Positions 35,956-44,856 are shown, counted from the first letter of the stretch. The stretch is DNA of 64,000 bases from CAWBFD01 sp963788115 (GCA_963788115.1 CAWBFD010000004.1:930001-994000), one strand, 5' to 3'. Notes: a model not told the origin generated them from the letters alone. A program made the numbers and translations.

Positions 35956-36765
35956 ATGGCCAGGCTGATGGGCGTTGTCAACGTCACGCCCGACTCGTTC
36001 TCCGACGGGGGCCTCTTCCTGGATCGGCAGGGCGCGGTCGAGCAGGGCCGGGAGCTGGCCGCGGCCGGGGCGGACATCGTCGATGTCGGCGGCGAGTCCA
36101 CTCGTCCGGGTGCGGAGGCGGTCCCGGACGAGATCGAGCTCGAGCGGACCGCTCCGGTGGTCGCGGCACTCGCCAAGGCGGGGATCGAGGTGTCGATCGA
36201 CACGTCGAAGGTGGCGGTCGCCGAGGCCGCCCTCAACGCCGGCGCGAGCATGGTCAACGACGTCACGGCGCTCCGGGCGGAGCCGGAGCTGGCGGCCCTG
36301 TGCGCCGCACGCGACTGCGAGCTGGTGCTGATGCATATGCAGGGAACGCCCAGGACGATGCAGGAGAACCCGACCTACGACGACGTCGTCGAGGACATCA
36401 AGGCCTTCCTCTCGGAGCGGATCGAGACGGCGGTGCGCGCCGGCATCGCCGAGGAGCGCATCTGGATCGATCCCGGGATCGGGTTCGGCAAGACGGTCGA
36501 GCACAACCTCGAGCTCGTTCGCCGGCTCGGCGAGCTGCACGAGCTCGGGCGACCGATCCTCGTGGGTACCTCGCGCAAGAGCTTCATCGGCCGGATCACG
36601 AGCCGCGAGGTGGGCGACCGGCTCGGGGGGACGATCGCCTCGAACGTGCTCGCACTAGCCGCCGGTGCCGACATGCTCCGCGTCCACGACGTCGCCGAGG
36701 TCGCCCAGGCGCTGACGGTGGCCGACGTGGTCATCGGGCGGCGCGCCTGGCAGACGCCAAGGTAG
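35956..36765 (+). CDS. folP: Dihydropteroate synthase
   Basis: The 269-residue TIM-barrel enzyme joins p-aminobenzoate to the pterin pyrophosphate in folate synthesis. The two signatures are complete: MGVVNVTPDSFSDGG at the N-terminus and DVGGESTRPGAE near residue 40; IDPGIGFGKTVEHN and LVGTSRKSFIG are also present. It follows ftsH by 27 bases. The usual actinobacterial folE between ftsH and folP is missing here. Confidence 0.96.
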   Translation: MARLMGVVNVTPDSFSDGGLFLDRQGAVEQGRELAAAGADIVDVGGESTRPGAEAVPDEIELERTAPVVAALAKAGIEVSIDTSKVAVAEAALNAGASMVNDVTALRAEPELAALCAARDCELVLMHMQGTPRTMQENPTYDDVVEDIKAFLSERIETAVRAGIAEERIWIDPGIGFGKTVEHNLELVRRLGELHELGRPILVGTSRKSFIGRITSREVGDRLGGTIASNVLALAAGADMLRVHDVAEVAQALTVADVVIGRRAWQTPR

Positions 36766-36776
36766 GTTTCCGCGCC

Positions 36777-37196
36777 GTGGAGCGCCACGTGAACGGACCC
36801 GACTCGACGGTCGAAATCGAGGTCAGGGGCCTCTCGGTGTACACGCATCATGGCGTCAGCGACGCCGAGCAGGAGGTCGGGCAGCGGCTCGTCTTCGACA
36901 TCTCCCTCGAGCTGCCCGAGTGCGATGCGGTGCTCACCGATCGGCTCGAGGACACCGCCAACTACTCCGAGGTATGCGACATCGTCACCCTGGCCGCGAC
37001 CGAGCGCAGCTACCGCACATTGGAGCGGCTCTGCCATGTGGTGGGGGAGCGGCTGCTGGAACGGTTCCGCGCGGACAGCGTGCGCGTGCGCGCGGCGAAG
37101 CCCGAGCCGCCGATCCCGCTCGCGGTCGAGGAGGTGGCGGTCGAGGTCGACGTCTCCAGCGAGCCGCCCGAGGAGGACGAGGAGGGCGGCTCCTGA
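36777..37196 (+). CDS. folB: Dihydroneopterin aldolase
   Basis: The 139-residue enzyme cleaves dihydroneopterin in folate synthesis. Family blocks are VRGLSVYTHHGVSDAEQEVG near the start, ANYSEVCDIV mid-way and the catalytic-region Lys in AAKPEPPIP. The last 15 residues are acidic. GTG 36777 has TAGGTT at 36763-36768, 8 bases upstream; GTG 36789 is an alternative. The end overlaps the folK start by 4 bases. Confidence 0.93.
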   Translation: MERHVNGPDSTVEIEVRGLSVYTHHGVSDAEQEVGQRLVFDISLELPECDAVLTDRLEDTANYSEVCDIVTLAATERSYRTLERLCHVVGERLLERFRADSVRVRAAKPEPPIPLAVEEVAVEVDVSSEPPEEDEEGGS

Positions 37197-37723
37197 CCCG
37201 AATCGGCTACCTCGGCGTCGGGTCCAACGTCGGGGATCGCGAGGCTCACCTCCGCGATGCCGTCTCCGCACTCGACCGGCATGAGGTGAAGGTCGAGGCG
37301 GTCTCCGCGCTCTATGAGACGGAGCCGGTCGGCGAGATCCTCGACCAGCCGGATTTCCTGAACGCGGCCACGCGGATCCGCACCGAGCTCGCGCCCCAGG
37401 ACCTGTTGCGCGTTTGCAAGGCGATCGAGGTCGAGCTCGGGCGGATGTTCGGCGCCCCTCGCCATGGCCCGCGGCCGATCGACATCGACCTGCTCCTCTT
37501 GACGGACGAGCCCGACGAGGAGTCGTCCGCGGCCGGGGGGTTCATCGAGCTCCAGAGTGAATCGCTGACCTTGCCGCATCCCGAGGTCACGAGCCGCCGG
37601 TTCGTCCTCGTGCCCCTGCTGGAGCTGGACCCGGATCTGGTGCTGCCCGACGGCACCCGGCTCACGGATGCGCTCGATCGCCTCGGGCCCGGTCAGCGGG
37701 TCGAGCCGGCGGGGCGACTCTAG
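37193..37723 (+). CDS. folK: 2-amino-4-hydroxy-6-hydroxymethyldihydropteridine pyrophosphokinase
   Basis: The 176-residue enzyme pyrophosphorylates the pterin for FolP. The N-terminal YLGVGSNVGDREAHL and the motif HGPRPIDIDLLLL are intact. No ATG, GTG or TTG lies in frame before the conserved N-terminus. CTG 37193, overlapping the folB stop as CTGA, is the natural coupled start; the first ordinary start is GTG 37286, inside the fold. The stop TAG shares the CTAG palindrome with the stop of the convergent gene. Confidence 0.92.
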   Translation: MTRIGYLGVGSNVGDREAHLRDAVSALDRHEVKVEAVSALYETEPVGEILDQPDFLNAATRIRTELAPQDLLRVCKAIEVELGRMFGAPRHGPRPIDIDLLLLTDEPDEESSAAGGFIELQSESLTLPHPEVTSRRFVLVPLLELDPDLVLPDGTRLTDALDRLGPGQRVEPAGRL

Positions 37724-38463
37724 TCACCGCGCAGTTCCTCGAGCCAACTCGCCGGCAGCACCGGCGCTATCCGGCCGGGAAAGACCGGCACGGCTCGCAT
37801 CGCGAGCTCCCCCGCGGGGCGTTCCTCGATCGCGGGGCGCAGGTCGTCGATGGTCATCGCGAGTCGCAGGCTGGAGCCGATCTGGAGATCCGCGGCGTTC
37901 GGCTGCTCGGCGCCGAGCACCCCCTCGGCGATCCAATCGTCGATCCGCTGCAGGTGGCCCGGTAGAGCCGCGAGGTCAGCCCGCACCGCCGCATCGTCGG
38001 CGTGGTTCATGCGGGTGGCGGCCGCGACTATCGGAGCCGCGGTGCGAACCGCGACGTCGATCGGGATCCCGAGCCTCGCTCCCTCGGCGAAGCTGCGCAG
38101 GCACGAGCGGTCGCGCTTGATCGCGTTCCACAGAATCCGCCGCACGACCGATTGCAGGACCTCGTCGCCCCATGCCTCGGCGGCCTCGACGGCGGCCCGC
38201 GCCTCGGCGTCGGCCGGTAGGAGCGGCGGCTCCGGGGCAATCCGGTCCAGCTCGCGCCCGATCTCCCGCGATCCGGTCAGCTTTCGCCCGTCGAGCGTGA
38301 GCGACGGCACCGTCCTCCCCGGATAGCGGAGAACCGTCAGCACGCCGCGGGAGATCACAGGCATCAGATCCACCCGGCGGTAGGGGATGCCCTTCAGCTC
38401 GAGCATGCGACGGGCGGTCATCGAGGGGTGCGAGCCCGGGAACACGTAAAGGGTCGCCTCCAT
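37720..38463 (-). CDS. Glutathione S-transferase-like protein
   Basis: The 247-residue protein has a thioredoxin-fold N-terminal domain with the GST features YVFPGSHPSMTARRMLELKG and TVPSLTLDGRKLTGSREI, then a helical C-terminal domain. High-GC actinobacteria often lack glutathione, so the thiol partner may be mycothiol or none. TAGGAT at 38471-38476 lies 7 bases before ATG 38463. Its stop TAG and the folK stop TAG are the two strands of one CTAG. Confidence 0.85.
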   Translation of the reverse strand: MEATLYVFPGSHPSMTARRMLELKGIPYRRVDLMPVISRGVLTVLRYPGRTVPSLTLDGRKLTGSREIGRELDRIAPEPPLLPADAEARAAVEAAEAWGDEVLQSVVRRILWNAIKRDRSCLRSFAEGARLGIPIDVAVRTAAPIVAAATRMNHADDAAVRADLAALPGHLQRIDDWIAEGVLGAEQPNAADLQIGSSLRLAMTIDDLRPAIEERPAGELAMRAVPVFPGRIAPVLPASWLEELRGD

Positions 38464-38536
38464 GAGCGTGATCCTAAGCGCTCACCGACCGTGCGTTCGC
38501 CCGCGCCCCGCGCGACCAGGTTGTTTAATCGACGCC

Positions 38537-39313
38537 ATGCTGCTCGCGGTCGACGTCGGCAACACGCAGACCCACATCGGCGCCTTTCGCGACGCCCGGC
38601 TGCTGGAGCACTGGCGCTTTCAGACCCGCGCCGGCGCCACCGGCGACGAGCTCGCGGAGCGCATCGCGGGCCTCCTCGCCCTCCGCGAGATGGAGCTGGC
38701 CGAACTGGACTCGGTGATCGTCTCCTCGGTCGTGCCGCCCTTGGGGGCGCAGTACGAGCTGCTCGCGGACCGCTATCTCGACGGCTCCGCCCGCTACCTG
38801 CTGGTCGGTCCCGGGGTCAAGACCGGGATGCCAATCCGGATCGACAACCCGTACGAGGTGGGAGCCGACCGGCTGGTCAACGCGGTCGCCGCTTACGACC
38901 GCTTTCACGGACCCTGCGTGGTCGTCGACTTCGGTACCGGGATCAACTTCGACGCGGTCTCCGCCGACGGCGAGTATCTCGGCGGCGCGATCGCCCCGGG
39001 GGTCGAGATCTCGCTCACCGCTCTGGCCGAGCGCGGCGCCCGGCTGCCCCGGATCGACCTCGCCGAGCCGGACTCAGCAATCGGACGGTCGACGCGGTCG
39101 GCGATCCAGTCCGGGGTGGTGTTCGGCTTCGCCGGCCTGATCGACGGGATCGCGAGGCGGATCCAGCGCGAGCTCGGGGAGGGTGTCACGTTCCTCGCCA
39201 CCGGCGGCCTCGCCCCGTCGATAGTGCCCTTCTGCGAGATGATCGACGAGGTCGACGACCTGCTCACGCTCACCGGCCTCCGCCTGATCTGGGAGCTGAA
39301 CGATGACTCCTGA
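38537..39313 (+). CDS. coaX: Type III pantothenate kinase
   Basis: The 258-residue enzyme starts coenzyme A synthesis by phosphorylating pantothenate. The N-terminal MLLAVDVGNTQTHIG (ATP phosphate 1), TGMPIRIDNPYEVGADRLVN and VVDFGTGINFDAV are all typical of type III. ATG 38537 is chosen because homology begins there; TTTAAT at 38524-38529 precedes it by 7 bases. The dus gene overlaps its end by 11 bases. Confidence 0.96.
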   Translation: MLLAVDVGNTQTHIGAFRDARLLEHWRFQTRAGATGDELAERIAGLLALREMELAELDSVIVSSVVPPLGAQYELLADRYLDGSARYLLVGPGVKTGMPIRIDNPYEVGADRLVNAVAAYDRFHGPCVVVDFGTGINFDAVSADGEYLGGAIAPGVEISLTALAERGARLPRIDLAEPDSAIGRSTRSAIQSGVVFGFAGLIDGIARRIQRELGEGVTFLATGGLAPSIVPFCEMIDEVDDLLTLTGLRLIWELNDDS

Positions 39314-40280
39314 GCAGCCCCCGCTGACCTCCCCGTTCCGCATCGGCCCGGTCGAGATCGCGAACCGGGTGCTGCTGGCGCCGCTCGCCGGGATCGGCAA
39401 TTGGTTCGTGCGCCTTCAGGCGCGCCGCCACGGCGCGGGCATGGCCGTCTCGGAGATGGTGTCCAGCTTCGCGATCAGCCACGGCAACGAGCGCACGCTG
39501 GGGGAGATGCTCACGATCCATCCGGACGAGCATCCCGTCTCGATCCAGCTCTTCGGCCCCGATCCGGCGGTGATGCGTCGCGCGGCCGAAGTGGCTGCGA
39601 CCGCCGGCGCGGACCTGATCGACATCAACATGGGCTGTCCAGTGCCCAAGGTGTGCAAGACGGGCGCGGGGGCGGCCCTACTCAGCGATCCCGACCGGGC
39701 CGTGGCGCTCGCCCGGGCGGCGATCGAGGGCTCCGGCCTGCCGGTGACGGTGAAGCTGCGCTCCGGGATCAAGGAGGGCGATCGCTCGGGGCTCAGGCTG
39801 GCGGTGCGCCTTGCCGAGGAGGCGGGGGTCGCTGGGATCGGCTTCCATCCGCGTCCGGCGGCGTCCCATCACAGCGGTGCCCCGGACTACCACATGGTCC
39901 GGGAGCTCAGGGAGCGTGTGACCGTCCCGGTGGTCGTCTCCGGCGGGCTGGACACGGCCGCCGAGGCTCGGCGGGCGTATGAGCGCTCCGCCGCCGACGC
40001 GGTCATGATCGCCCGTGGCGCCCTCGGGGATCCGTGGGTGTTCGAGGAGCTGACCGGCCGCAGGGGCGAGCCGCCCACCCGCGCTCAGGTGATCGCCGAG
40101 CTCGAGTGGGTGGTGAGCCGTGGAGAGCTGCATTGGGGAGCCGAGCGCGCCTCGCGCAACCTGCGTAAGTTCTATCCCTGGTACCTCGATCGACTCGGGA
40201 TCAACGGCAGCGAGGCGCACGCATTTCAGCGCGCCGACGGTCTCGGAGAGGTCCGCGCGATGCTGGCCCAAGCCGCGTAA
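39303..40280 (+). CDS. dus: tRNA-dihydrouridine synthase
   Basis: The 325-residue FMN enzyme reduces uridines in tRNA loops. It has LLAPLAGIGNWFVR, the INMGCPVPKVCKTGAGAALL block with the catalytic Cys, VKLRSGI and the FMN-phosphate site GGLDTAAEA...MIARGALGDPWVF. It is DusB-like. ATG 39303 lies inside coaX (11-base overlap), so the pair is co-translated. Confidence 0.94.
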   Translation: MTPEQPPLTSPFRIGPVEIANRVLLAPLAGIGNWFVRLQARRHGAGMAVSEMVSSFAISHGNERTLGEMLTIHPDEHPVSIQLFGPDPAVMRRAAEVAATAGADLIDINMGCPVPKVCKTGAGAALLSDPDRAVALARAAIEGSGLPVTVKLRSGIKEGDRSGLRLAVRLAEEAGVAGIGFHPRPAASHHSGAPDYHMVRELRERVTVPVVVSGGLDTAAEARRAYERSAADAVMIARGALGDPWVFEELTGRRGEPPTRAQVIAELEWVVSRGELHWGAERASRNLRKFYPWYLDRLGINGSEAHAFQRADGLGEVRAMLAQAA

Positions 40281-40312
40281 CCAAGCCGCTTAGGGCCGGG
40301 GAATCGGGTCGC

Positions 40313-40318
40313 TATACT
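40313..40318 (+). promoter_or_regulatory. -10 box of greA transcript
   Basis: TATACT at 40313-40318 lies about 18 bases after TTAGGG and about 115 bases before greA. The leader holds a small stem CGCCC-CTTTT-GGGCG followed by TTATTT, a possible attenuator. Confidence 0.5.
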
Positions 40319-40433
40319 TCCGCGCCTGCCCGAGTGGGTGTGCGCATCCGGCGCCCCTTTTCGGGCGTTATTTACTAAGACGCGAGGCCGCGATTGGGCG
40401 GCCGAGCCGAGGAACGAACGAGGTCTTTAGACA

Positions 40434-40913
40434 GTGACTCCGGAAGCCGTCATCACTCATGAGGGACTCGACAAGCTGAAGGCTGAGATCGAGCATCTCT
40501 CGACCGTGAAGAGGCGCGAGGTCGCCACTCGGATCAAGGAAGCTCGCGAGTTCGGGGACATCACGGAGAACTCCGAGTACGACGACGCCAAGAACGAGCA
40601 GGCGCTGCTCGAGCAGCGGATCGCTCAGCTCGAGGAGCGGTTGCGCCGTGCCATCGTGATCGACGAGAACCATGTCGGCACCGATGAGGTCTCCGTGGGG
40701 GTTCTCGTCCACGTCAAGGACCAGAAGACCGGCGATTCCCGCAAGTTCCAGATCGTGGGCTCGACCGAGGCCAATCCCGCGGAGCACAAGCTCTCGAACG
40801 AGTCACCCATCGGCCGGGCGCTGCTCGGGCACAAGCGCGGCGACGTCGTCACGGTCGAGACTCCCCGCGGCCCCAAGAAGAAACTGAAGATCACCAAGAT
40901 CGAAACGGCGTAG
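40434..40913 (+). CDS. greA: Transcription elongation factor GreA
   Basis: The 159-residue protein rescues backtracked RNA polymerase. The N-terminal coiled coil carries the acidic tip GDITENSEYDDAKNEQ (about 41-56) with the catalytic Asp and Glu, and the C-terminal FKBP-like domain has SPIGRALLGHKRGDVVTVETP. GTG 40434 starts it. It has its own TATACT promoter with a leader of about 115 bases. lysS follows by 21 bases but also has its own TAGGCT box. Confidence 0.96.
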   Translation: MTPEAVITHEGLDKLKAEIEHLSTVKRREVATRIKEAREFGDITENSEYDDAKNEQALLEQRIAQLEERLRRAIVIDENHVGTDEVSVGVLVHVKDQKTGDSRKFQIVGSTEANPAEHKLSNESPIGRALLGHKRGDVVTVETPRGPKKKLKITKIETA

Positions 40914-40934
40914 CTCCGGGTTAGGCTGCCGCGC

Positions 40935-42419
40935 ATGAGCGCGGACTCATCGGACCGCGGGGGAGACGAGTCAGCGCTTCTCGCCGAGCGCCGCGAGAAG
41001 CTCGAGCGGCTGCGCGCGGACGGCATCGAGCCCTTTCCCCACGAGTTCGAGGGCCGCACGGAGATCGCCGAGGTGCGAGCGTCGCACGACGCGCTGGCCG
41101 CCGGCGATGAGACCGACACCAGCTATCGCGTCGCGGGGAGGCTGATTGCCAGGCGGGGGCATGGCAAGGCCGCCTTTCTCGACCTCGTCGACGGCTCCGG
41201 CACGATCCAGCTCCACGCGCGCGCCGACGAGATCGGGGCCGAGAGCCACGATCGCCTGCTGCATCTCGACCTCGGCGACATCGTCGGGGTCGAAGGCACC
41301 GCGTTCAAGACCCGCACGGGCGAGCTCTCGCTGCGGGTAACCGACTGGACGCTGCTCGCGAAGAGCCTGCATCCGCCGCCGGACAAGTTCCACGGGCTCG
41401 AGGACCGGGAGACGCGTTATCGGCGCCGCGAGCTCGACCTGATCGCCAACCCCGAGACACGCGAGCTGTTTCGCAAGCGCGCGCAGACGGTCACGGCAGT
41501 CCGCGAATGGCTGGACGATCGCGGCTTCCTCGAGGTCGAGACCCCGGTCCTCCAGCCGCTCTACGGCGGTGCGCTCGCGCGTCCGTTCATCACCCACCAC
41601 AACGCGCTCGACCGCGACTTCTACCTGAGGATCGCGACGGAGCTCTACCTCAAGCGACTGATCGTGGGCGGCATCGACCGCGTGTACGAGCTCGGCAAGG
41701 ACTTCCGCAACGAGGGTGTCTCACAGAAGCACAATCCCGAGTTCACGATGCTCGAGTGGTACGAGGCCTACGCCGACTACGAGGACACGGCCGAGCGCCT
41801 CGAGGAGCTGATCGCGTTCGTGGCCGAGCGGGTGAACGGGACGACGAAGGTAGAGCGCGACGGGCAGAAGATCGACCTGGCGCCGCCATGGCGCCGCCAG
41901 ACGCTGCGCGACGCGATCCGCGAGCGCACGGAGATCGACATCGTCGAGCACCCGAGCCGGGAGGCGCTGGCCGCGGCGATGGGCTCCGAGCCGACCCCTG
42001 AGGAGGGCTGGGGGAAGCTCGTGGATGGTCTCCTGTCGAGGGAGGTCGAGCCGACCCTGATCCAGCCGACCTTCATCATCGACTACCCGGTGGAGATGTC
42101 CCCGTTCGCGAAGGGTCACCGCGAGCAGGACGGCCTGGTCGAGCGCTGGGAGGCGTTCGTGGGAGGGATGGAGATCGCCAACGCGTTCACCGAGCTCAAC
42201 GATCCCGACGAGCAGCGCCGGCGTTTCGAGCAGCAGCGCGAGGAGCAGCGCCGGGGGGACGAGGAGGCCCAACCCTACGACGAGGTCTTCATCCGCGCGC
42301 TCGAGCAGGGGATGCCGCCGACCGGCGGAGCCGGGCTCGGAATCGACCGGTTGGTGATGATCCTGACCGGCGCTCGCACGTTGCGGGAAGTCCTGCTGTT
42401 TCCGGCCATGCGGACCTGA
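40935..42419 (+). CDS. lysS: Lysyl-tRNA synthetase, class II
   Basis: The 494-residue enzyme charges tRNA(Lys). An OB-fold anticodon domain (about 55-160) is followed by the class II core: motif 2 region FRNEGVSQKHNPEFTMLEWY, and motif 3 GGAGLGIDRLVMILTG near the C-terminus. TAGGCT at 40922-40927 lies 7 bases before ATG 40935, suggesting leaderless synthesis independent of greA. Confidence 0.97.
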   Translation: MSADSSDRGGDESALLAERREKLERLRADGIEPFPHEFEGRTEIAEVRASHDALAAGDETDTSYRVAGRLIARRGHGKAAFLDLVDGSGTIQLHARADEIGAESHDRLLHLDLGDIVGVEGTAFKTRTGELSLRVTDWTLLAKSLHPPPDKFHGLEDRETRYRRRELDLIANPETRELFRKRAQTVTAVREWLDDRGFLEVETPVLQPLYGGALARPFITHHNALDRDFYLRIATELYLKRLIVGGIDRVYELGKDFRNEGVSQKHNPEFTMLEWYEAYADYEDTAERLEELIAFVAERVNGTTKVERDGQKIDLAPPWRRQTLRDAIRERTEIDIVEHPSREALAAAMGSEPTPEEGWGKLVDGLLSREVEPTLIQPTFIIDYPVEMSPFAKGHREQDGLVERWEAFVGGMEIANAFTELNDPDEQRRRFEQQREEQRRGDEEAQPYDEVFIRALEQGMPPTGGAGLGIDRLVMILTGARTLREVLLFPAMRT

Positions 42420-42442
42420 GCTCTCCGGGAAGCGCCCCCACT

Positions 42443-42481
42443 CCACGCGCGTGGATTCACCCTCTCCTGTGTGGGTGAATC
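42443..42481. terminator. Hairpin between convergent lysS and FAD oxidase
   Basis: A 9-base stem GATTCACCC/GGGTGAATC (42454-42462 and 42473-42481) with a 10-base loop includes the last bases of the leftward gene. The palindrome CCACGCGCGTGG (42443-42454) adjoins it. There is no U-tract. Confidence 0.65.
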
Positions 42482-43910
42482 AATGTTCGTCGACCGGAGC
42501 GCCCGCTCGTGCTTGCTTCTTCCCAGGGTTCAGCAGGCCCTTGGGGTCAAGGGCGCGCTTGATCGCGTCGTGCAGCTCGAGCGCGGGCTCGGGCCACTGC
42601 CGAGCGAGCGCCCCGCGTTTCACCCACCCGGTGCCGTGCTCCCCCGAGACCGAGCCGCCAAGCCGCACCGCGAGGTCGAACAGGTCGGCGGCGGCCCCCC
42701 CCGCACGCTCGAGCGCGGGCTCGTCCGCCGGGGAGACGAGGAAGGTCGAGTGGAGGTTGCCGTCGCCGGCGTGGCCCCAGGAGCAGGCAGGGAGATCGTG
42801 CCGCCGGCCGATCGCCACCGTCTCCTCGATCGCCTCGGCCAGGCGATCGAGGGGCACAACGATGTCCTCCGAGACCTTCCCGCCCCGCTGGGCCGTGACC
42901 GCGAACGAGATCCCGTCGCGCCATCGCCACAGGCGCTCGACCTCCCCGCGATCGGTCGGGGCGTACACGGCGAACGCGGCCTCTCCCAGGGCCTGCTCGA
43001 GCTGATCGCGAATGCGATGGGCCTCGGGCTCGGATCCGTCGGCCTCGGCGATCACCATGAACGCATCGTGGTCGGGGAGCGCCACGGGGAAGGCGGGCCC
43101 CGCTGCGGCGAGCGCGCCCTCGTCCAGGAACTCCAGCGCCGCCGGGAGGATGCCGGAGCCCAGCACCCGCTCGATCGCCTCGATCCCGGGACGCGGCCCC
43201 GGATACAGGGCGACCACCGGAAGGGCGGTCTCCGGCGCGGGCAGCAGCCGCAGCCAGGCGGCGGTGATGATCCCGAGCGTCCCCTCGGAGCCGATCAGCA
43301 GGCTCTTCAGGTCATAGCCCGCGACGTCCTTGCGAATCGGGCCGCCCACGCGCACGATCTCGCCGGGGGCGACCACCGCCTCGAGGCCGGTCACCCAGGT
43401 CCCGGTGACCCCGTACTTGAAGGCGTGCGGGCCGCCCGCATTGGTGGCGATGTTGCCGCCGATCTGCGACTGCTCGGCCGCCCCGGGGTCGGGCGGAAAG
43501 GTGAGCCCGTTCTCGCGGGCGAGGCGCCGCACCGTGGCGGTCCGGACCCCGGCCTCGGCCTCGATCCGCCAAAGGAGCGGGTCGAACGCCCTGATCGCCG
43601 TCAACCGCTCCAGCGCGACCACGATCCCGCCGGCGACCGGAACGGCGCCTCCGGAGAATCCCGTGCCCCCGCCACGGGGCACGATCGGCAGGTCGTGCCC
43701 GTAACACCAGGCGACGACCCGAGCGACCTGCTCGCCCGTCGTCGGAAGCGCGATCGCCTCGACGGCGCCACCGCCCACGCCCCGCCCCTCGGTCTGGTCA
43801 TGCAGGTACGCGGCGGTGTCGCCCGGCAGCACCGCGTCGCGACCGATCAGGGCGGCGAGGTCGCGCTCGGCCGCCGTTGGAATGTGGCGAGTCGGCCCGG
43901 GGACGCTCAG
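42480..43910 (-). CDS. FAD-linked oxidase, GlcD/lactate dehydrogenase type
   Basis: A VAO-fold flavoprotein of about 476 residues oxidising a 2-hydroxy acid such as glycolate or D-lactate. FAD-binding blocks are PIVPRGGGTGFSGGAV, IGGNIATNAGGPHAFKYG and SLLIGSEGTLGIITA. The C-terminal HAGDGNLHSTF and GGSVSGEHGTGWVKR are characteristic. GTG 43832 is the first ordinary start. But the frame continues upstream with family-like PTAAERDLAALIGRDAVLPG to CTG 43910, which overlaps the DJ-1 stop as CTGA. I take CTG as the likely start. Confidence 0.88.
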   Translation of the reverse strand: MSVPGPTRHIPTAAERDLAALIGRDAVLPGDTAAYLHDQTEGRGVGGGAVEAIALPTTGEQVARVVAWCYGHDLPIVPRGGGTGFSGGAVPVAGGIVVALERLTAIRAFDPLLWRIEAEAGVRTATVRRLARENGLTFPPDPGAAEQSQIGGNIATNAGGPHAFKYGVTGTWVTGLEAVVAPGEIVRVGGPIRKDVAGYDLKSLLIGSEGTLGIITAAWLRLLPAPETALPVVALYPGPRPGIEAIERVLGSGILPAALEFLDEGALAAAGPAFPVALPDHDAFMVIAEADGSEPEAHRIRDQLEQALGEAAFAVYAPTDRGEVERLWRWRDGISFAVTAQRGGKVSEDIVVPLDRLAEAIEETVAIGRRHDLPACSWGHAGDGNLHSTFLVSPADEPALERAGGAAADLFDLAVRLGGSVSGEHGTGWVKRGALARQWPEPALELHDAIKRALDPKGLLNPGKKQARAGAPVDEH

Positions 43911-44488
43911 ACCGCGGCCGCCTCCGGCTCAGCCGGTGCCCGCTCCTTCAGGAGTCGCATGAACTCGCCCATCCACGCCGGATGGTCGGGCCAGGCACGG
44001 GCGGAGATCATGCTCCCGTCGACAACCGCCTCGGCATCGACGAACTCGGCTCCGGCCGCCTCGATGTCCGGCGCGAGCGCCGGGTACGCGGCCGTGCGCC
44101 GATCCTCGAGCACTCCGGCGGCGGCCAGCGCGAGCCCGGCGTGGCAGAGCTGAGCCACCGGCTTCTCCCGTTCGAAGAAGTCACGGATGATCCGCTTCAC
44201 ATCCGGGTCGTTGCGGATGTATTCCGGCGCCCTCCCGCCCGGGATCACCAGCGCGACGTACTCGGACGGGTCGACGTCGGCGAAGGCCAGGTCGGCCTCC
44301 CACGTGTAACCGGGCTTCTCGGTGTAGGTGTCGTAGCCGTCCACGAAGTCATGAACCACGAATTGAAGCCTCTTCCTCGACGGGCCCGCGAGGTCGACCT
44401 CGTAGCCCTCCTCCAACAGCCGCTGATAGGGGTAGAGCACCTCCAGCGATTCCGCGGCATCGCCCGCGAGCATCAGCACCTTCGGCAT
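43907..44488 (-). CDS. DJ-1/PfpI family protein
   Basis: The 193-residue protein has the family layout: KVLMLAGDAAESLEVLYPYQ, VALVIPGGRAPEYIRN and the nucleophile elbow AQLCHAGLALAAAG with reactive Cys (about 115). Relatives are proteases, glyoxalases or deglycases. An AAGGAGG site precedes ATG 44488. It is the first gene of a two-gene leftward operon with the FAD oxidase. A link to hydroxy-acid or methylglyoxal handling is possible but unproven. Confidence 0.88.
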   Translation of the reverse strand: MPKVLMLAGDAAESLEVLYPYQRLLEEGYEVDLAGPSRKRLQFVVHDFVDGYDTYTEKPGYTWEADLAFADVDPSEYVALVIPGGRAPEYIRNDPDVKRIIRDFFEREKPVAQLCHAGLALAAAGVLEDRRTAAYPALAPDIEAAGAEFVDAEAVVDGSMISARAWPDHPAWMGEFMRLLKERAPAEPEAAAV

Positions 44489-44856
44489 GGCCGGTCCTCC
44501 TTTGTCTCGAGTCCCCTGGGGACGGGGCTTAAGTGGTCGCCACTGAGGCCAAGGCTACCCCTCTCAAGGCGCGCCCGATTCGCCCATCGAGCGGACCCCG
44601 GGAGCGCCCTTAATCCCAGCCCAACGGAGGCCCCCGGGCACCGAAAAGGGCGCCGATATACTGATCACTCGTCGTCGTCGATAAACCGGAGGTGCTGATC
44701 CATCGGCAACGCGAGGCCGAAGAAGTGGATAGGCCCCCGGTGATCTTGCGTCCCCACGAGAGGTTGCCGGAGCCGACCACAAGGTTCGCGATACTGAGAT
44801 CAGGCACCAGGAACGACATCCAGAGGTAGGCAGCAAAGGAACGGACAGGGGCGAAG
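44489..44856. other. Divergent DJ-1/clpC promoter region
   Basis: The 368-base gap contains the rightward -10 box TATACT (44657-44662), giving a clpC leader of about 190 bases. An inverted repeat GCGCCCTT/AAGGGCGC (about 44604-44653) and a short palindrome GTCCCCTGGGGAC near 44510 are also present. No CIRCE or HAIR heat-shock operator was recognised. A candidate upstream frame lies at 44692-44829. Confidence 0.5.
44692..44829 (+). CDS. Candidate 45-residue upstream frame in clpC leader
   Basis: GTG 44692, embedded in a GGAGGTG ribosome-like site, opens 45 codons ending at TAG 44827. The product is basic (for example VILRPHERLPEPTTRF). Third-position GC is about 78%, lower than in neighbouring genes, so it may be a regulatory upstream frame or chance. 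It ends 27 bases before the clpC start. Confidence 0.25.
   Translation: MLIHRQREAEEVDRPPVILRPHERLPEPTTRFAILRSGTRNDIQR

Noticed and set aside
42471..44153. A 560-codon plus-strand frame opposite the FAD oxidase and DJ-1 genes
   Set aside because: Both minus-strand genes have clear catalytic motifs; the plus frame is their mirror and shows none.
44489..44856. HspR (HAIR) or HrcA (CIRCE) operator before clpC
   Set aside because: Only an isolated CTCAAG half-site occurs; the partner half at the right spacing is absent.
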